A stretch of 64,000 nt of DNA from Scopulibacillus_A cellulosilyticus (GCF_042665295.1 NZ_JBHTCO010000002.1:186001-250000), one strand, 5' to 3'; shown: positions 1 to 8,083, counted from the first letter of the stretch. Numbers and translations: made by a program. Notes: generated from the sequence alone by a model not told the origin.

Positions 1-201
1 AATAAAAACCTTTATACACTTCTGCATGAAAAAAATTTAGATCAAACCGCATATAAAAAGCAAATTGATAATATTAACAGAAAATCAAAAGAGATCACTA
101 ATCTAAGAAATAAATTTAATGATTATACAAAGGCATACAATAAAGCAAAACTATCATTATATAATGCGGGTCATCTTAATGTCGATTATGATGATAAATA
201 A
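1..201 (+). CDS. 3' end of a coiled-coil protein (partial)
   Basis: An open frame enters from the left edge and stops with TAA at 199-201, giving the last 66 residues of a protein. It is rich in K, N, D, E and Q with heptad-like spacing (for example KQIDNINRKSKEITNLRNKF), as in the C-terminal helix of a coiled-coil or lipoprotein-type protein. No catalytic motif is visible. A good intrinsic terminator about 80 nt further on supports a real gene end. The product cannot be named because the N-terminal part lies outside the window. Confidence 0.6.
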   Translation, partial: NKNLYTLLHEKNLDQTAYKKQIDNINRKSKEITNLRNKFNDYTKAYNKAKLSLYNAGHLNVDYDDK

Positions 202-278
202 TAGCTGTTGAAAAAGGAAGTATCGCTTGTTAGAATAATAATAAAGTGATTATTTAAATGAATATCGGAAATTCAGGA

Positions 279-307
279 GGAGTCTGTCACAAGCAGGCTC
301 CTTTTTT
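279..307 (+). terminator. Intrinsic terminator after the partial gene
   Basis: GGAGTCTG (279-286) pairs with CAGGCTCC (294-301) with one G-T pair, and a run of six T follows. It closes the transcript of the partial gene and isolates the permease gene that starts at 433. Confidence 0.8.
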
Positions 308-432
308 GTCTTTTTTATATTCCAATATTATCCTTTTTTTGCTAAAGGGGTGGATTATCTTCTAATCTTTTTGTCACCGCGAATGAAATAAAACGGCTGA
401 ACAGACACTAATTTTTTAGGAGGGGGATTATT

Positions 433-1713
433 TTGACAAACGAATCCATCATAGCTATTGGCATTTTCCTTTTAACTTATGCTTTTATTATCTCGGAAAA
501 AATTCACCGTACAATTGTTGCAATGATTGGCGGAATATTGATGGTTCTATTCGGAATCGTTGATCAAGAAACTGCATTGCATCACATTGATTTTAATACA
601 CTCGGCTTACTCACAGGCATGATGATTATCGTTTCGATTACAGCTGAAACCGGATTATTCAAATATATTGCCATCTGGTCAGCAAAAAAAGTAAAGGGAA
701 GACCCATTGCAATCCTAGTTGTTTTATCGGTTATTACCGCAGTCGGCTCAGCATTTTTGGATAATGTCACAACGGTTCTGCTTATGGTGCCGGTGACATT
801 CAGTATTACCCGTCAGCTTAATATCTCACCGATTCCATTTCTCATAACCGAAGTCCTGATGTCCAACATTGGAGGAACAGCAACGATGATTGGGGATCCC
901 CCGAATATTATGATTGGCAGTGCGGTTAAAGAGCTGTCCTTTATGGATTTTATTACGAATTTAGCTCCGGTTATCTTGATTATTACTATTCTGATTATCG
1001 CAATTTTGGTTTTTAATTACCGTAAAAATATTCATACAACCGAAGAAGCGCGAAAAAGGATAATGGCGCTGAACGAAAAAGATGAAATTACAAATAAACC
1101 GCTCATGATCAAATCTATTATCGTCATGGTTTTAACGATTGCAGGCTTTTTCCTCCATCAAATGGCCGGCGTTGAGTCAGCAACAGTTGCCTTGGCAGGA
1201 GCTTTTTTATTACTGCTATTAACAGGAGAGAACTATCTTGAAAGATCATTAAGCAAAGTTGAATGGACAACAATTTTCTTTTTCATCGGTTTGTTCGTTC
1301 TGGTCTCAGGTTTGGTAGAAACTGGCGTGATTAAAAAACTGGCGGAAGAAGCCATCAAATTAACCGGAGGAAACCTTACCGCCAGTTCATTTCTAATATT
1401 GTGGCTTAGTGCTATAGCCTCAGCATTTGTTGATAATATTCCTTTTGTTGCAACGATGATTCCGCTCATTCAACAAATGGGCGAGATGGGAATTAACAAT
1501 TTAGAACCATTGTGGTGGAGCCTGGCCCTCGGCGCTTGCCTTGGCGGGAATGGAACACTGATTGGAGCAAGTGCAAATGTCATTGTTGCGGGATTGGCCG
1601 GAAAAGAAGGATACAAAATTTCCTTTTTAAAATTCATGGCTATCGGTCTGCCAATCATGCTGCTCAGTACAGCTATCTCAATGTTCTATATTTATTTGCG
1701 CTATCTTCTTTAG
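433..1713 (+). CDS. ArsB/NhaD-type ion permease (SLC13 superfamily)
   Basis: Polytopic inner-membrane transporter of 426 residues, near the usual length for the family. The start is TTG, chosen because AGGAGGGGG lies 7-8 nt upstream. The protein has two homologous halves. Each carries a DN(V/I) helix motif (DNVTTVLLMVP near residue 113, DNIPFVATMIP near 335) and a glycine-rich re-entrant loop (GGTATMIGDPPN near 155, GGNGTLIGASAN near 370), which is the classic ArsB/NhaD/CitM arrangement. The substrate cannot be read from sequence: Na+/H+ exchange, arsenite or a dicarboxylate are all possible. A true arsB paralogue lies at 12632-13927, so a role other than arsenite export is more likely here. 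Confidence 0.85.
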   Translation: MTNESIIAIGIFLLTYAFIISEKIHRTIVAMIGGILMVLFGIVDQETALHHIDFNTLGLLTGMMIIVSITAETGLFKYIAIWSAKKVKGRPIAILVVLSVITAVGSAFLDNVTTVLLMVPVTFSITRQLNISPIPFLITEVLMSNIGGTATMIGDPPNIMIGSAVKELSFMDFITNLAPVILIITILIIAILVFNYRKNIHTTEEARKRIMALNEKDEITNKPLMIKSIIVMVLTIAGFFLHQMAGVESATVALAGAFLLLLLTGENYLERSLSKVEWTTIFFFIGLFVLVSGLVETGVIKKLAEEAIKLTGGNLTASSFLILWLSAIASAFVDNIPFVATMIPLIQQMGEMGINNLEPLWWSLALGACLGGNGTLIGASANVIVAGLAGKEGYKISFLKFMAIGLPIMLLSTAISMFYIYLRYLL

Positions 1714-1784
1714 AAGGGTCAGACGCCGAAAAAGGGTGGATTGATTGTATGGATTATGTTATTAAGCAGAAGGAGAGGATTTTT

Positions 1785-2063
1785 TTGCGGATCAATTATA
1801 AAGTTAATGAATCACTGATTACTGCAGAAGAGAAAGTGAATCACGAAGATATTGAATTTATTATTAAAATAAAAAATGATGAAGCCCTTAAAAAGCTGCA
1901 CGACGTTAGGGAGTTTTTTGAAAGTGACAAAATATATACCGATGTATTATTTTACACACATGGGAATCACACTTATCAAGTGATTGTCCGTCAAGATTCT
2001 TATGTAGCGTTTATCCTGGGATTGTTTAAATTCCAATTGATAGAACAGGTTGAATGGAAGTAA
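1785..2063 (+). CDS. Small hypothetical protein (92 aa)
   Basis: Unrecognised cytoplasmic protein. The frame is open much further upstream, overlapping the permease, but the TTG at 1785 is preferred because AGGAGAGG (1771-1778) sits at good spacing. An ATG at 1749 has no ribosome site. The product has a charged, probably alpha/beta fold without signal peptide or membrane helix: a central segment EFIIKIKNDEALKKLHDVR and a hydrophobic C-terminus ending FKFQLIEQVEWK. It probably forms a transcript with the permease 70 nt upstream. No function is proposed. Confidence 0.65.
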   Translation: MRINYKVNESLITAEEKVNHEDIEFIIKIKNDEALKKLHDVREFFESDKIYTDVLFYTHGNHTYQVIVRQDSYVAFILGLFKFQLIEQVEWK

Positions 2064-2080
2064 ATAAATTGAAATTTACA

Positions 2081-2116
2081 AGGTGTCTTTCCTGATTAAG
2101 GATTGACACCTATTTT
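2081..2116 (+). terminator. Intrinsic terminator
   Basis: AGGTGTC (2081-2087) pairs with GACACCT (2105-2111), with a second inner pairing TCCT/AGGA, followed by an A/T-rich tract. It ends the 433-2063 unit and lies between convergent genes. Confidence 0.6.
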
Positions 2117-2124
2117 AAATTTTT

Positions 2125-2331
2125 TCATTCATTCTCGAGTGCCTGGTTTTTTCTTTTAACCTCTTCAACATTTGTATCACTGAAGATTTCTGTATGATGA
2201 CCGCCGGTTGTTTTAGCAATATAGGCTTTAGCTTCGTTATAGGTCATGCCCGATTGAGCATTAAGCTGTTTAACTTCTTCAATATTAGTACCCGCTGCTG
2301 TGAATTTGCCTTTTTGATCACTTCTATTCAA
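2125..2331 (-). CDS. Gamma-type small acid-soluble spore protein
   Basis: 68-residue spore-core protein. Gamma-type SASPs do not bind DNA; they serve as an amino-acid reserve degraded by the Gpr protease at germination. Two related repeats are visible: GTNIEEVKQLNAQSG in the N-terminal half and DTNVEEVKRKNQAL at the C-terminus, matching the TNxxxVKxxNxxS repeat of the family. The start is TTG at 2331; the GTG at 2340 belongs to the ribosome site AGAGGTGA. A SigG-like promoter lies just upstream (2353-2381), as expected for forespore expression. Confidence 0.88.
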   Translation of the reverse strand: MNRSDQKGKFTAAGTNIEEVKQLNAQSGMTYNEAKAYIAKTTGGHHTEIFSDTNVEEVKRKNQALENE

Positions 2332-2352
2332 TAAAATCACCTCTTTATTTTT

Positions 2353-2381
2353 TAGAATGACCGAATATCAATCCTTCATTC
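2353..2381 (-). promoter_or_regulatory. Putative SigG-type promoter of the SASP gene
   Basis: Read on the minus strand, GAATG is followed after 17 nt by CATTCTA. The -10 fits the SigF/SigG consensus CATNNTA exactly and the -35 is close to GCATR. The position, about 25 nt before the SASP start, fits. Confidence 0.5.
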
Positions 2382-2540
2382 AAAAGTGATAATTCCTCAT
2401 TAAGTTCAAATAATTTATAAGCTTTCCATTTCATGATTATGATAAACTAAAGGTATAAACAAAATTAATAGTAACTTACATATAAAACAGAATCTAACAC
2501 GTTTAATACTGACAATAACTTTTAAAAGGAGAGCAAAGAA

Positions 2541-3221
2541 ATGGATCAACAATCATATGAAAAAAAAATCGTTGGAGAAAAAGCAGCTGAATATATTGAA
2601 GATGGAATGACTGTCGGGTTGGGAACAGGTTCGACTGTTGCTTTCACCACAAAAAAGCTTGCTGAACGAATTAAAACAGAGGGATTATCTATACAAGCCG
2701 TGTCGACTTCACATGCAACCTCTGAATTAGCAAAATCATTAGGAATTCCGCTGAAAGACCTTAATGATGTTAAAAAAATTGACTTGACTATTGACGGCTG
2801 TGATGAGTTTGACCCCGATTTAAACGGCATTAAAGGCGGAGGAGGCGCACTTTTATTTGAAAAGATTGTTGCCGTGTCCTCTGATAAGAATATTTGGGTG
2901 GCAGATGCGAGTAAATCTGTCAGGCGTTTAGGAGCTTTCCCATTACCAGTAGAAGTGCTGCCTTTTGGCTGGAAGCATATGTTCGGTGCCATGGAAGACA
3001 AGGGGCTTCAACCAAAGCTTCGTATGAGCGGCAAGGATCCTTTTTTAACAGACAGCAGGAATTTTATTCTTGATTGCCATGTTAAAGAAATTGAAGATGC
3101 TAAGTCGCTTGCCAAATGGCTTAACGCATTGCCGGGTGTTGTTGAAAATGGCCTTTTTATTAATATTGCCGACCAAGTGTTATTAGCAAATAATGATAAA
3201 GTCGATGTTATTACGCGTTAA
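2541..3221 (+). CDS. rpiA: Ribose-5-phosphate isomerase A
   Basis: Cytosolic pentose-phosphate enzyme interconverting ribose 5-phosphate and ribulose 5-phosphate. At 226 residues it has the family length. Visible signatures are GLGTGSTVA near residue 26 (phosphate loop), DGCDEFDP near 86 and KGGGGALLFEK near 99, which contain the catalytic Asp, Glu and Lys of the RpiA family. ATG with AAAAGGAGAG upstream. The ddl gene follows after 46 nt in the same direction and may be co-transcribed, although the two pathways are unrelated. Confidence 0.97.
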   Translation: MDQQSYEKKIVGEKAAEYIEDGMTVGLGTGSTVAFTTKKLAERIKTEGLSIQAVSTSHATSELAKSLGIPLKDLNDVKKIDLTIDGCDEFDPDLNGIKGGGGALLFEKIVAVSSDKNIWVADASKSVRRLGAFPLPVEVLPFGWKHMFGAMEDKGLQPKLRMSGKDPFLTDSRNFILDCHVKEIEDAKSLAKWLNALPGVVENGLFINIADQVLLANNDKVDVITR

Positions 3222-3267
3222 GAAAGCTGCATATAATCATATAGATATTTGAAAAGGGGGCATTATA

Positions 3268-4356
3268 GTGCCAAAGAAACCATCTGTAGCTATCATTTAT
3301 GGCGGGAAATCTGCAGAATATGATGTATCATTACAAACGGCCTTTTCAGTTATTAATGCGATTAATAAGGATCATTATAAAATTATCCCGGTACATATTA
3401 CGAATAGCGGACGCTGGATCGAGGGTCATGAAGTGACCCAGCAGCTTGATTATAAGGAACAATTACTCTTGGACGAAAACAGCCACCAATCATATTCTAA
3501 TAAATGGCTGACACCAATGAGCATAAATCCGGCAAATCAAAAGCCTGACATTGCTTTCCCTTTATTACACGGCCCCAATGGCGAAGATGGGACCGTTCAA
3601 GGTTTGCTGGAACTTCTAGATATTGCTTATGTTGGTTCCGGTGTTTTAGGTTCAGCAGCCGGTATGGATAAAGTGATTATGAAAGATATTTTTAAATCCC
3701 ACGGTCTCAAACAGCCAAAGTATTTATCGGTCACAAAATATGAATGGACACATAACAAACAACAAATGATTGAAAAAATTAAAGCAGACATTGGGATCCC
3801 TTGTTTTATAAAACCGGCTAATAATGGCTCCAGTATCGGAATCAATCAGTGTAAAGCAGGGGATGACATTGAAAAAGCTGCAGATGAGGCATTTTATTAC
3901 GATGAAAAAGTGATTGTTGAAGAAAAGATTACCGGACGCGAAATTGAAATAGGTGTTATTGGAAATGACGAACTATCAGTATCGGTTCCCGGTGAAATAA
4001 AAACAAGCAGTGATTATTATGATTATCAATCTAAATACAATGACGGTGATACATCGTTAATGATACCTGCGGATCTAAGTGAACAAAAAGTAAATGAAAT
4101 TGAAGAATTGGCGAAAAAAGCCTTTAAATGTTTGGATTGTAAAGGGTTATCCAGGGTTGATTTCTTTATAAGAGATTCAGATCAAGCGGTTTTGATCAAT
4201 GAGGTAAATACTATGCCTGGGTTTACGCCATACAGCATGTTTCCGCTTTTATGGAAGCATACAGGCCTTGATTATGCAGATCTTATTGATAAGCTGATCA
4301 GATTAGGTATAGAACGGCATCAAGGACGGAAAGCCATTAGATATAGACTTGATTAA
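3268..4356 (+). CDS. ddl: D-alanine--D-alanine ligase
   Basis: ATP-grasp ligase making D-Ala-D-Ala for peptidoglycan precursors. 362 residues, GTG start behind AAAAGGGGG. Diagnostic segments are the N-terminal YGGKSAEYDVSLQTA, the loop LLHGPNGEDGTVQG near residue 98, the ATP-binding KPANNGSSIGI near 182 and the metal-binding EVNTMPGFTPYSMFP near 313. Its isolation from murF is not unusual for Bacillales. No obvious terminator follows directly; the intergenic region beyond holds a perfect 11-bp inverted repeat at 4515-4545. Confidence 0.97.
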   Translation: MPKKPSVAIIYGGKSAEYDVSLQTAFSVINAINKDHYKIIPVHITNSGRWIEGHEVTQQLDYKEQLLLDENSHQSYSNKWLTPMSINPANQKPDIAFPLLHGPNGEDGTVQGLLELLDIAYVGSGVLGSAAGMDKVIMKDIFKSHGLKQPKYLSVTKYEWTHNKQQMIEKIKADIGIPCFIKPANNGSSIGINQCKAGDDIEKAADEAFYYDEKVIVEEKITGREIEIGVIGNDELSVSVPGEIKTSSDYYDYQSKYNDGDTSLMIPADLSEQKVNEIEELAKKAFKCLDCKGLSRVDFFIRDSDQAVLINEVNTMPGFTPYSMFPLLWKHTGLDYADLIDKLIRLGIERHQGRKAIRYRLD

Positions 4357-4399
4357 CTTAGGTAAAAAGTATAATTTAACGGAATTCCACCAATGTCTT

Positions 4400-4462
4400 T
4401 TACACGAAATTGTGTTTTGAATATATTAGTATTGGACATGACGAACAGGTCATGCCAAACAA
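4400..4462 (-). CDS. Possible 20-aa peptide with a CxxC pair (speculative)
   Basis: TTG start at 4462, six nt downstream of a perfect GGAGG that lies within the preceding tiny frame. It would encode a 20-residue peptide, MFGMTCSSCPILIYSKHNFV, with a CSSC pair. It overlaps the frame at 4450-4500, as translationally coupled genes often do. Support is limited to the ribosome site and overlap; no homologue is known to me. Confidence 0.22.
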   Translation of the reverse strand: MFGMTCSSCPILIYSKHNFV

Positions 4463-4500
4463 CCCATACCTCCTCGCTGTTTATGGTCATCGTTAGCCAT
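4450..4500 (-). CDS. Possible 16-aa peptide (speculative)
   Basis: ATG at 4500 with a perfect AGGAGG at optimal spacing (complement of 4507-4512) opens a 16-residue frame, MANDDHKQRGGMGCLA. A perfect 11-bp hairpin (4515-4545) stands immediately upstream of the ribosome site. The frame could be a leader or regulatory peptide, or chance. The plus-strand frame over the same region lacks a ribosome site and looks spurious. Confidence 0.28.
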   Translation of the reverse strand: MANDDHKQRGGMGCLA

Positions 4501-4514
4501 GTCATGCCTCCTCA

Positions 4515-4545
4515 AATGGACAGCCCGCGCCCTAGGCTGTCCATT
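4515..4545. promoter_or_regulatory. Perfect 11-bp inverted repeat (hairpin)
   Basis: AATGGACAGCC (4515-4525) and GGCTGTCCATT (4535-4545) form an uninterrupted stem with a GC-rich 9-nt loop. On the plus strand it could end the ddl transcript, but only a weak T-rich stretch follows. On the minus strand it sits directly before the AGGAGG of the tiny frame ending at 4450 and could regulate it. Confidence 0.55.
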
Positions 4546-4600
4546 AATATTGTCAAATTTCTTTTATGCGATAACGCATGAAAGAATCAGTCCTTTCTTA

Positions 4601-4753
4601 GATTGCCAATCGGCAAGTTTTCTTTACACTTTAAGTGTATAAATTGCCAGCATAGATGGTAATTCGACGCAGGAGCAATTTTAGGTTTAAAGTATAAGTT
4701 CAACTAAGCCTCTGCCTTCACCTTCGGCTTGCCAATCGGCAAGTTTTCTTTAT
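4601..4753 (+). repeat. Interspersed repeat family A, copy 1 (plus an extra hairpin end)
   Basis: Full-length copy. It starts near ACTTTAAGTGTATAAATTG, contains the core TAATTCGACGCAGGAGC, AAAGTATAAGTTCAACTAAG and CCTCTGCCTTC, and ends in the hairpin CTTGCCAATCGGCAAG followed by TTTTCTTTA (4728-4753). A second copy of the hairpin end alone lies at 4603-4626, so two 3' ends are stacked. The copy lies just upstream of the EcsC-family gene. Confidence 0.85.
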
Positions 4754-4802
4754 ATTTTATCTGAAAAATAGACAAACTATCACTGAATAAGGAGGATGAG
4801 TC

Positions 4803-5588
4803 ATGGAATCGGTGAATCAGCTTAGACAGGAATTGAAAAAAATTAATCGATGGGAAAGAGATCAAGAACGTATGCATATTTGGGAGAAGATCGGCCGGTT
4901 ACCATTTTGGATTTTAGATCGCATGACACCTGCTTTTATACAAAGAAGATTAAATCAGTTAATTGGTGAAATTTCACGTTTCGTTGATTACGGAGGCAGA
5001 TATTTGGTAAAGGAAAAAAATATTTATAATTTATACCATGTACAAGGGTTGAAAGATATTCAAAGCCATCCAATTAGTGAAATGGATGAAAAGGCCCGTA
5101 TACTATTGCAGAAACGGGCACGGTTTGCTCAGATTCAAGGAGCAACTACGGGCTTTGGCGGTTTTTTTACGCTTGTGGCTGATATTCCGATTCTTCTTGG
5201 TACTTCATTGAAAGTTCTTCAAGAAATGGCTTTAATTTATGGATACGATCCAAAAAATCACACAGAACGTATTTTTATTATTAAATGTCTGCAATTTGCC
5301 TTTTCAGAGGCCATTGGCAAACGGGCGGTTTTAAGGGAATTAAAAGATTTTCAATTAGAAAAGTCTAATGAACAAGCCATGTCACAGCTTCAAGGTTGGC
5401 GGGAAGTGTTTAATACATATCGTGAGCATATAAGTTGGAAAAAGTTATTTCAGACACTGCCATTAGCAGGTGCCATTATAGGTTCAACAATGAACAAAGG
5501 AATGATAACTAACGTTGCTGAGACAGGGCAAATGATGTATAAAAAACGGAGGATTATTGAACGCTTAAAAGAAATTGAAGCGAAGTAA
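4803..5588 (+). CDS. EcsC-family protein
   Basis: 261-residue protein with the EcsC-domain pattern: RARFAQIQGATTGFGGFFTLVADIPILLGTSLKVLQEMA (given in part, residues about 100-145) followed by a CLQFAFSEA helix and a C-terminal segment AGAIIGSTMNKGMITNVAETGQMMYKKRRI. The glycine-rich hydrophobic stretches suggest peripheral or partial membrane association. EcsC in B. subtilis lies beside the EcsAB ABC transporter, but the biochemical role of the family is unknown and no ecsAB genes are nearby. ATG behind AAGGAGGATGAG. Confidence 0.85.
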   Translation: MESVNQLRQELKKINRWERDQERMHIWEKIGRLPFWILDRMTPAFIQRRLNQLIGEISRFVDYGGRYLVKEKNIYNLYHVQGLKDIQSHPISEMDEKARILLQKRARFAQIQGATTGFGGFFTLVADIPILLGTSLKVLQEMALIYGYDPKNHTERIFIIKCLQFAFSEAIGKRAVLRELKDFQLEKSNEQAMSQLQGWREVFNTYREHISWKKLFQTLPLAGAIIGSTMNKGMITNVAETGQMMYKKRRIIERLKEIEAK

Positions 5589-5707
5589 AAAAGAAGAGTG
5601 ATTCATTATATAAATTCTGACAGGTTATAAAAACGTTTCTAGTATTTTTTTCGCCCTTTAAACAAAACTAAAGGTGTAAGGCCAAATTTAATCAGGTGGT
5701 GAAGGAT

Positions 5708-5890
5708 ATGAAAGCAGGAAGAATGATGGGAGTTATTGCAGGCGTTGGTCTTGGTGCTGCTGCACTTGGCATGATGAATAGAAACCGTACTCAAAATCAA
5801 AGCGTCGGACAATACAATAGGCCGACAAACAGCCATGAAAAAGAGGTATTGAGTAATATGGCTGAAGAAAGTAAGAACGAATTATACTAA
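5708..5890 (+). CDS. Small single-span membrane protein (60 aa)
   Basis: Starts at ATG 5708, eight nt after AGGTGG; the upstream GTG lies inside that ribosome site. After MKAGRM comes one short glycine/alanine-rich helix (MGVIAGVGLGAAALGMM), then a polar N/Q/E-rich tail. Small proteins of this style are common among Bacillales envelope and sporulation proteins. I cannot assign a family with confidence. A strong terminator follows at 5933. Confidence 0.7.
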   Translation: MKAGRMMGVIAGVGLGAAALGMMNRNRTQNQSVGQYNRPTNSHEKEVLSNMAEESKNELY

Positions 5891-5932
5891 AGTCTGTTTG
5901 TCAATTTTTTTGATCAAAAATAATAAAAAAAT

Positions 5933-5963
5933 AAAAAAGGCAGGTTTTATTCTGCCTTTTTTT
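5933..5963 (+). terminator. Intrinsic terminator
   Basis: AAAAAGGCAG and CTGCCTTTTTTT form a stem with a T tract just after the small membrane-protein gene. Confidence 0.85.
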
Positions 5964-5980
5964 GGGGTATATATTTAATA

Positions 5981-6008
5981 AACACAGCAAGCTGCCACTT
6001 GCTGTGTT
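5981..6008 (-). terminator. Intrinsic terminator of the 3D-domain gene
   Basis: AACACAGCAAG (5981-5991) and CTTGCTGTGTT (5998-6008) form a perfect 11-bp stem ten nt beyond the stop codon of the minus-strand gene. An A/T-rich stretch follows. Confidence 0.7.
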
Positions 6009-6017
6009 CAATAACAA

Positions 6018-7241
6018 TTATTTTATAACTTTAACTTGAATATTTTTACGTCCAAAGTTTTTAGCTTGGCTATCGTTAGGAATGTAGACGTCGATGCGGT
6101 TACCTTTAATAGCGCCGCCTGTATCAGCAGCAATAGCTGTACCATAACCAGGGACATAAACTTTAGATCCTAAAGGAATAACGCTTGGGTCAACAGCAAT
6201 GACTTTAGAGCCTGAATTTAATTGAGTGCCGTTAGCAGTTGTACCGCTTAAGCTGTATGCTGTTGCTTCAACGTTTACAGTTGTTCCGGAAGAAGCATTG
6301 CTGCTGTCACTGCCGGCGTTATTGTTGTCAGCACTTGCATTGCTGTCTTGATTAGCTTCAGCTTTTACATTTTCAGTTTGAGCATTGTCGTTATTATTGA
6401 CTTGAGTTTTATTTGAATCAGAATCTGCCTTTGCAGTTTCTGATTGATTATTATCAGTATTTACAGAAGCTGCTTGATTGTTGTTTTGTTCAACAGCTTT
6501 ATTTTGGTTTTCATTTTGTTGTTTAGCTGGTGCAGCACTTTGAGCAGGTTTTGCCGGTTCAGCCGGTTTTACAGGTTGAGCTGGTTTTTCAGCTTCAGCT
6601 TTAGTGTTGTCAACAGCTTTCTTTGTGTTTTCAGCAGCTTCAGCTGCTTCTGTATTTGTGTTGCTGCTTACTGTTTTAGGCGCAGGCGTGCTTGCTTTTG
6701 GCTGCGGAGCAGCTGCGTGGCCATTAAGTAATGCAGCTCTAGTATTTGGACCTACCATGCCATCGACGCTAAGGCCATTGGCACTTTGGAATGCTTTTAC
6801 AGCAGTTTCAGTTAATGTGCCGAAGATTCCGTCAACATTGCCTTTATAATAGCCAAGGCGCTGCAACTTATCTTGAAGCAATGAAACATGTTGTCCTCTG
6901 CTGCCGTTAACAAGCAGATCTTTACCTAAGTTGTTGCTTTCATTGTTAGAATCTAATGCTTTGTAAGTATTTGGTCCGGCAATGCCGTCAACGCTTATGT
7001 GATGGTCTTTCTGAAATGCTTTTACAGCATTTTCGGTTATTGTTCCATAATAACCTGTTACATCAGAGTTTTTGAAGTAGCCATTGTCTTTTAGTGTATG
7101 TTGAAGTTCTGCGACGTTCTTATTGTTCGTTCCTGGGTATAGAGTATGATTTGGTTCTGCTGCGTGACTGATGCTTGGAGCTACAATGCCTACACATGCT
7201 GCAAACGATGTTACAGCTGCTAGTTGCTTGAATAGTTTCAT
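6018..7241 (-). CDS. Secreted cell-wall protein: two PG-binding domains and a C-terminal 3D domain
   Basis: 407-residue exported protein. ATG at 7241 is chosen because GGAGG lies 8 nt upstream and a typical signal peptide follows (MKLFKQLAAVTSFAACVGI, cut near SHAA-EPN). Two PG_binding_1 domains follow (residues about 35-95 and 105-170, each ending in a VDG..GPNT motif). A low-complexity A/P/Q/N/S linker covers about 175-320. The C-terminal 3D double-psi barrel has the three signature Asp positions in VDPSVIPLGSKVYVPGYG, AADTGG and IDVYIP. 3D-domain proteins such as YocH are wall-turnover (muramidase-like) proteins. A WalR-type box upstream (7327-7343) matches the known WalR control of yocH. 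Confidence 0.92.
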   Translation of the reverse strand: MKLFKQLAAVTSFAACVGIVAPSISHAAEPNHTLYPGTNNKNVAELQHTLKDNGYFKNSDVTGYYGTITENAVKAFQKDHHISVDGIAGPNTYKALDSNNESNNLGKDLLVNGSRGQHVSLLQDKLQRLGYYKGNVDGIFGTLTETAVKAFQSANGLSVDGMVGPNTRAALLNGHAAAPQPKASTPAPKTVSSNTNTEAAEAAENTKKAVDNTKAEAEKPAQPVKPAEPAKPAQSAAPAKQQNENQNKAVEQNNNQAASVNTDNNQSETAKADSDSNKTQVNNNDNAQTENVKAEANQDSNASADNNNAGSDSSNASSGTTVNVEATAYSLSGTTANGTQLNSGSKVIAVDPSVIPLGSKVYVPGYGTAIAADTGGAIKGNRIDVYIPNDSQAKNFGRKNIQVKVIK

Positions 7242-7326
7242 AAAAATTACCTCCTTGAGTTCCAAGACTCACTATATCGTACAAGTGCATTGTAAAGGGT
7301 GAACATCACACGAATGTTTTAGGAAG

Positions 7327-7343
7327 GTTACAGTTTTGTAACA
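7327..7343 (-). promoter_or_regulatory. WalR-type binding site
   Basis: Minus strand TGTTAC-AAAAC-TGTAAC is an exact match to the WalR (YycF) consensus TGTWAH-N5-TGTWAH. It lies about 90 nt upstream of the start of the 3D-domain wall protein, the class of gene the WalRK system controls. Confidence 0.6.
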
Positions 7344-7420
7344 ATCTATGAGTTTTTGGTATTTTCAGAAAATAACAGTAGAAAAATGTCTTATTCTTAC
7401 ATCTTCTTACATCAAGTTAA

Positions 7421-7450
7421 TTGATCATAGTATGGTGATTTGAGTATACT
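7421..7450 (+). promoter_or_regulatory. SigA-type promoter for the thioesterase gene
   Basis: TTGATC (7421-7426), an 18-nt spacer and TATACT (7445-7450) lie 50 nt before the thioesterase start. Confidence 0.5.
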
Positions 7451-7499
7451 AAAATAGTACTTTAAAAGGTGGAACTCGCAATTTTAAGGAGTGTCAGTC

Positions 7500-8012
7500 A
7501 TGGAAGCAAAATATGTTAACGAGTCTAGATCTGTTAAATCGGCGCATGTTTTACCGCCTGATACAAATCATCATGGAACAATGTTCGGCGGTAAATTAAT
7601 GTCATATATTGATGATATAGCGGCAATTGCGGCTAACCGCCATGCCAGAAAACCTTGTGTAACAGCTTCAACGGATTCCGTAGACTTTTTAATCCCGATT
7701 AAAGAAGGTTCATCTGTTTGTTTGGAAGCTTTTGTTACATATGCGCATAATACGTCAATGGAGGTCTTTGTAAAAGTTATTACTGAAGACTTAATAACCG
7801 GTAAACGCGAGCTTTGCACAACTTCATTTCTGACTTTTGTTGCACTAGATGAAAATGGTAAACCCAGTAAAGTGCCGAATGTCATTCCGCAATCAGAAGA
7901 AGAGAAAATGCTTCATGAAAGTGCACCGGACAGAAGAGAAGCTCGCCGGTTAAGAAGAGTAGACAGCAAACGCTTTGCGGAAATTTTTACAGTTAAAAAG
8001 CCTTGGGAATAA
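7500..8012 (+). CDS. Hot-dog acyl-CoA thioesterase (YkhA type)
   Basis: 170-residue single hot-dog enzyme hydrolysing acyl-CoA. The segment DTNHHGTMFGGKLMSYIDDIAAIAA (in part, residues about 20-45) contains the N-H-GT-FGG-D signature of the BFIT/YkhA group. TASTDSVDFL and SMEVFVKV complete the dimer-interface strands. ATG at 7500 is used because AAGGAG lies ten nt upstream; the earlier GTG is within the ribosome site. Monocistronic, with its own promoter (7421-7450) and a terminator after it. Confidence 0.92.
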   Translation: MEAKYVNESRSVKSAHVLPPDTNHHGTMFGGKLMSYIDDIAAIAANRHARKPCVTASTDSVDFLIPIKEGSSVCLEAFVTYAHNTSMEVFVKVITEDLITGKRELCTTSFLTFVALDENGKPSKVPNVIPQSEEEKMLHESAPDRREARRLRRVDSKRFAEIFTVKKPWE

Positions 8013-8040
8013 AAGCGATGAAAAAAGTCAATAAAAGAAT

Positions 8041-8083
8041 AGCAGCGGTGAACTGTCGAATATCGTCGGTTCACCGCTGTTTT
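8041..8083. terminator. Bidirectional terminator between thioesterase and gerKC
   Basis: AGCAGCGGTGAAC and GTTCACCGCTG form a long stem followed by TTTT, between two convergent genes. Confidence 0.75.

Noticed and set aside
4393..4581. 62-codon plus-strand frame after ddl
   Set aside because: No ribosome site, odd composition, and it lies over the antisense hairpin and tiny frames. Not called as a gene.
6444..6849. Plus-strand frames opposite the 3D-domain gene
   Set aside because: Shadow frames of the low-complexity A/P/Q linker on the other strand; no start signals.
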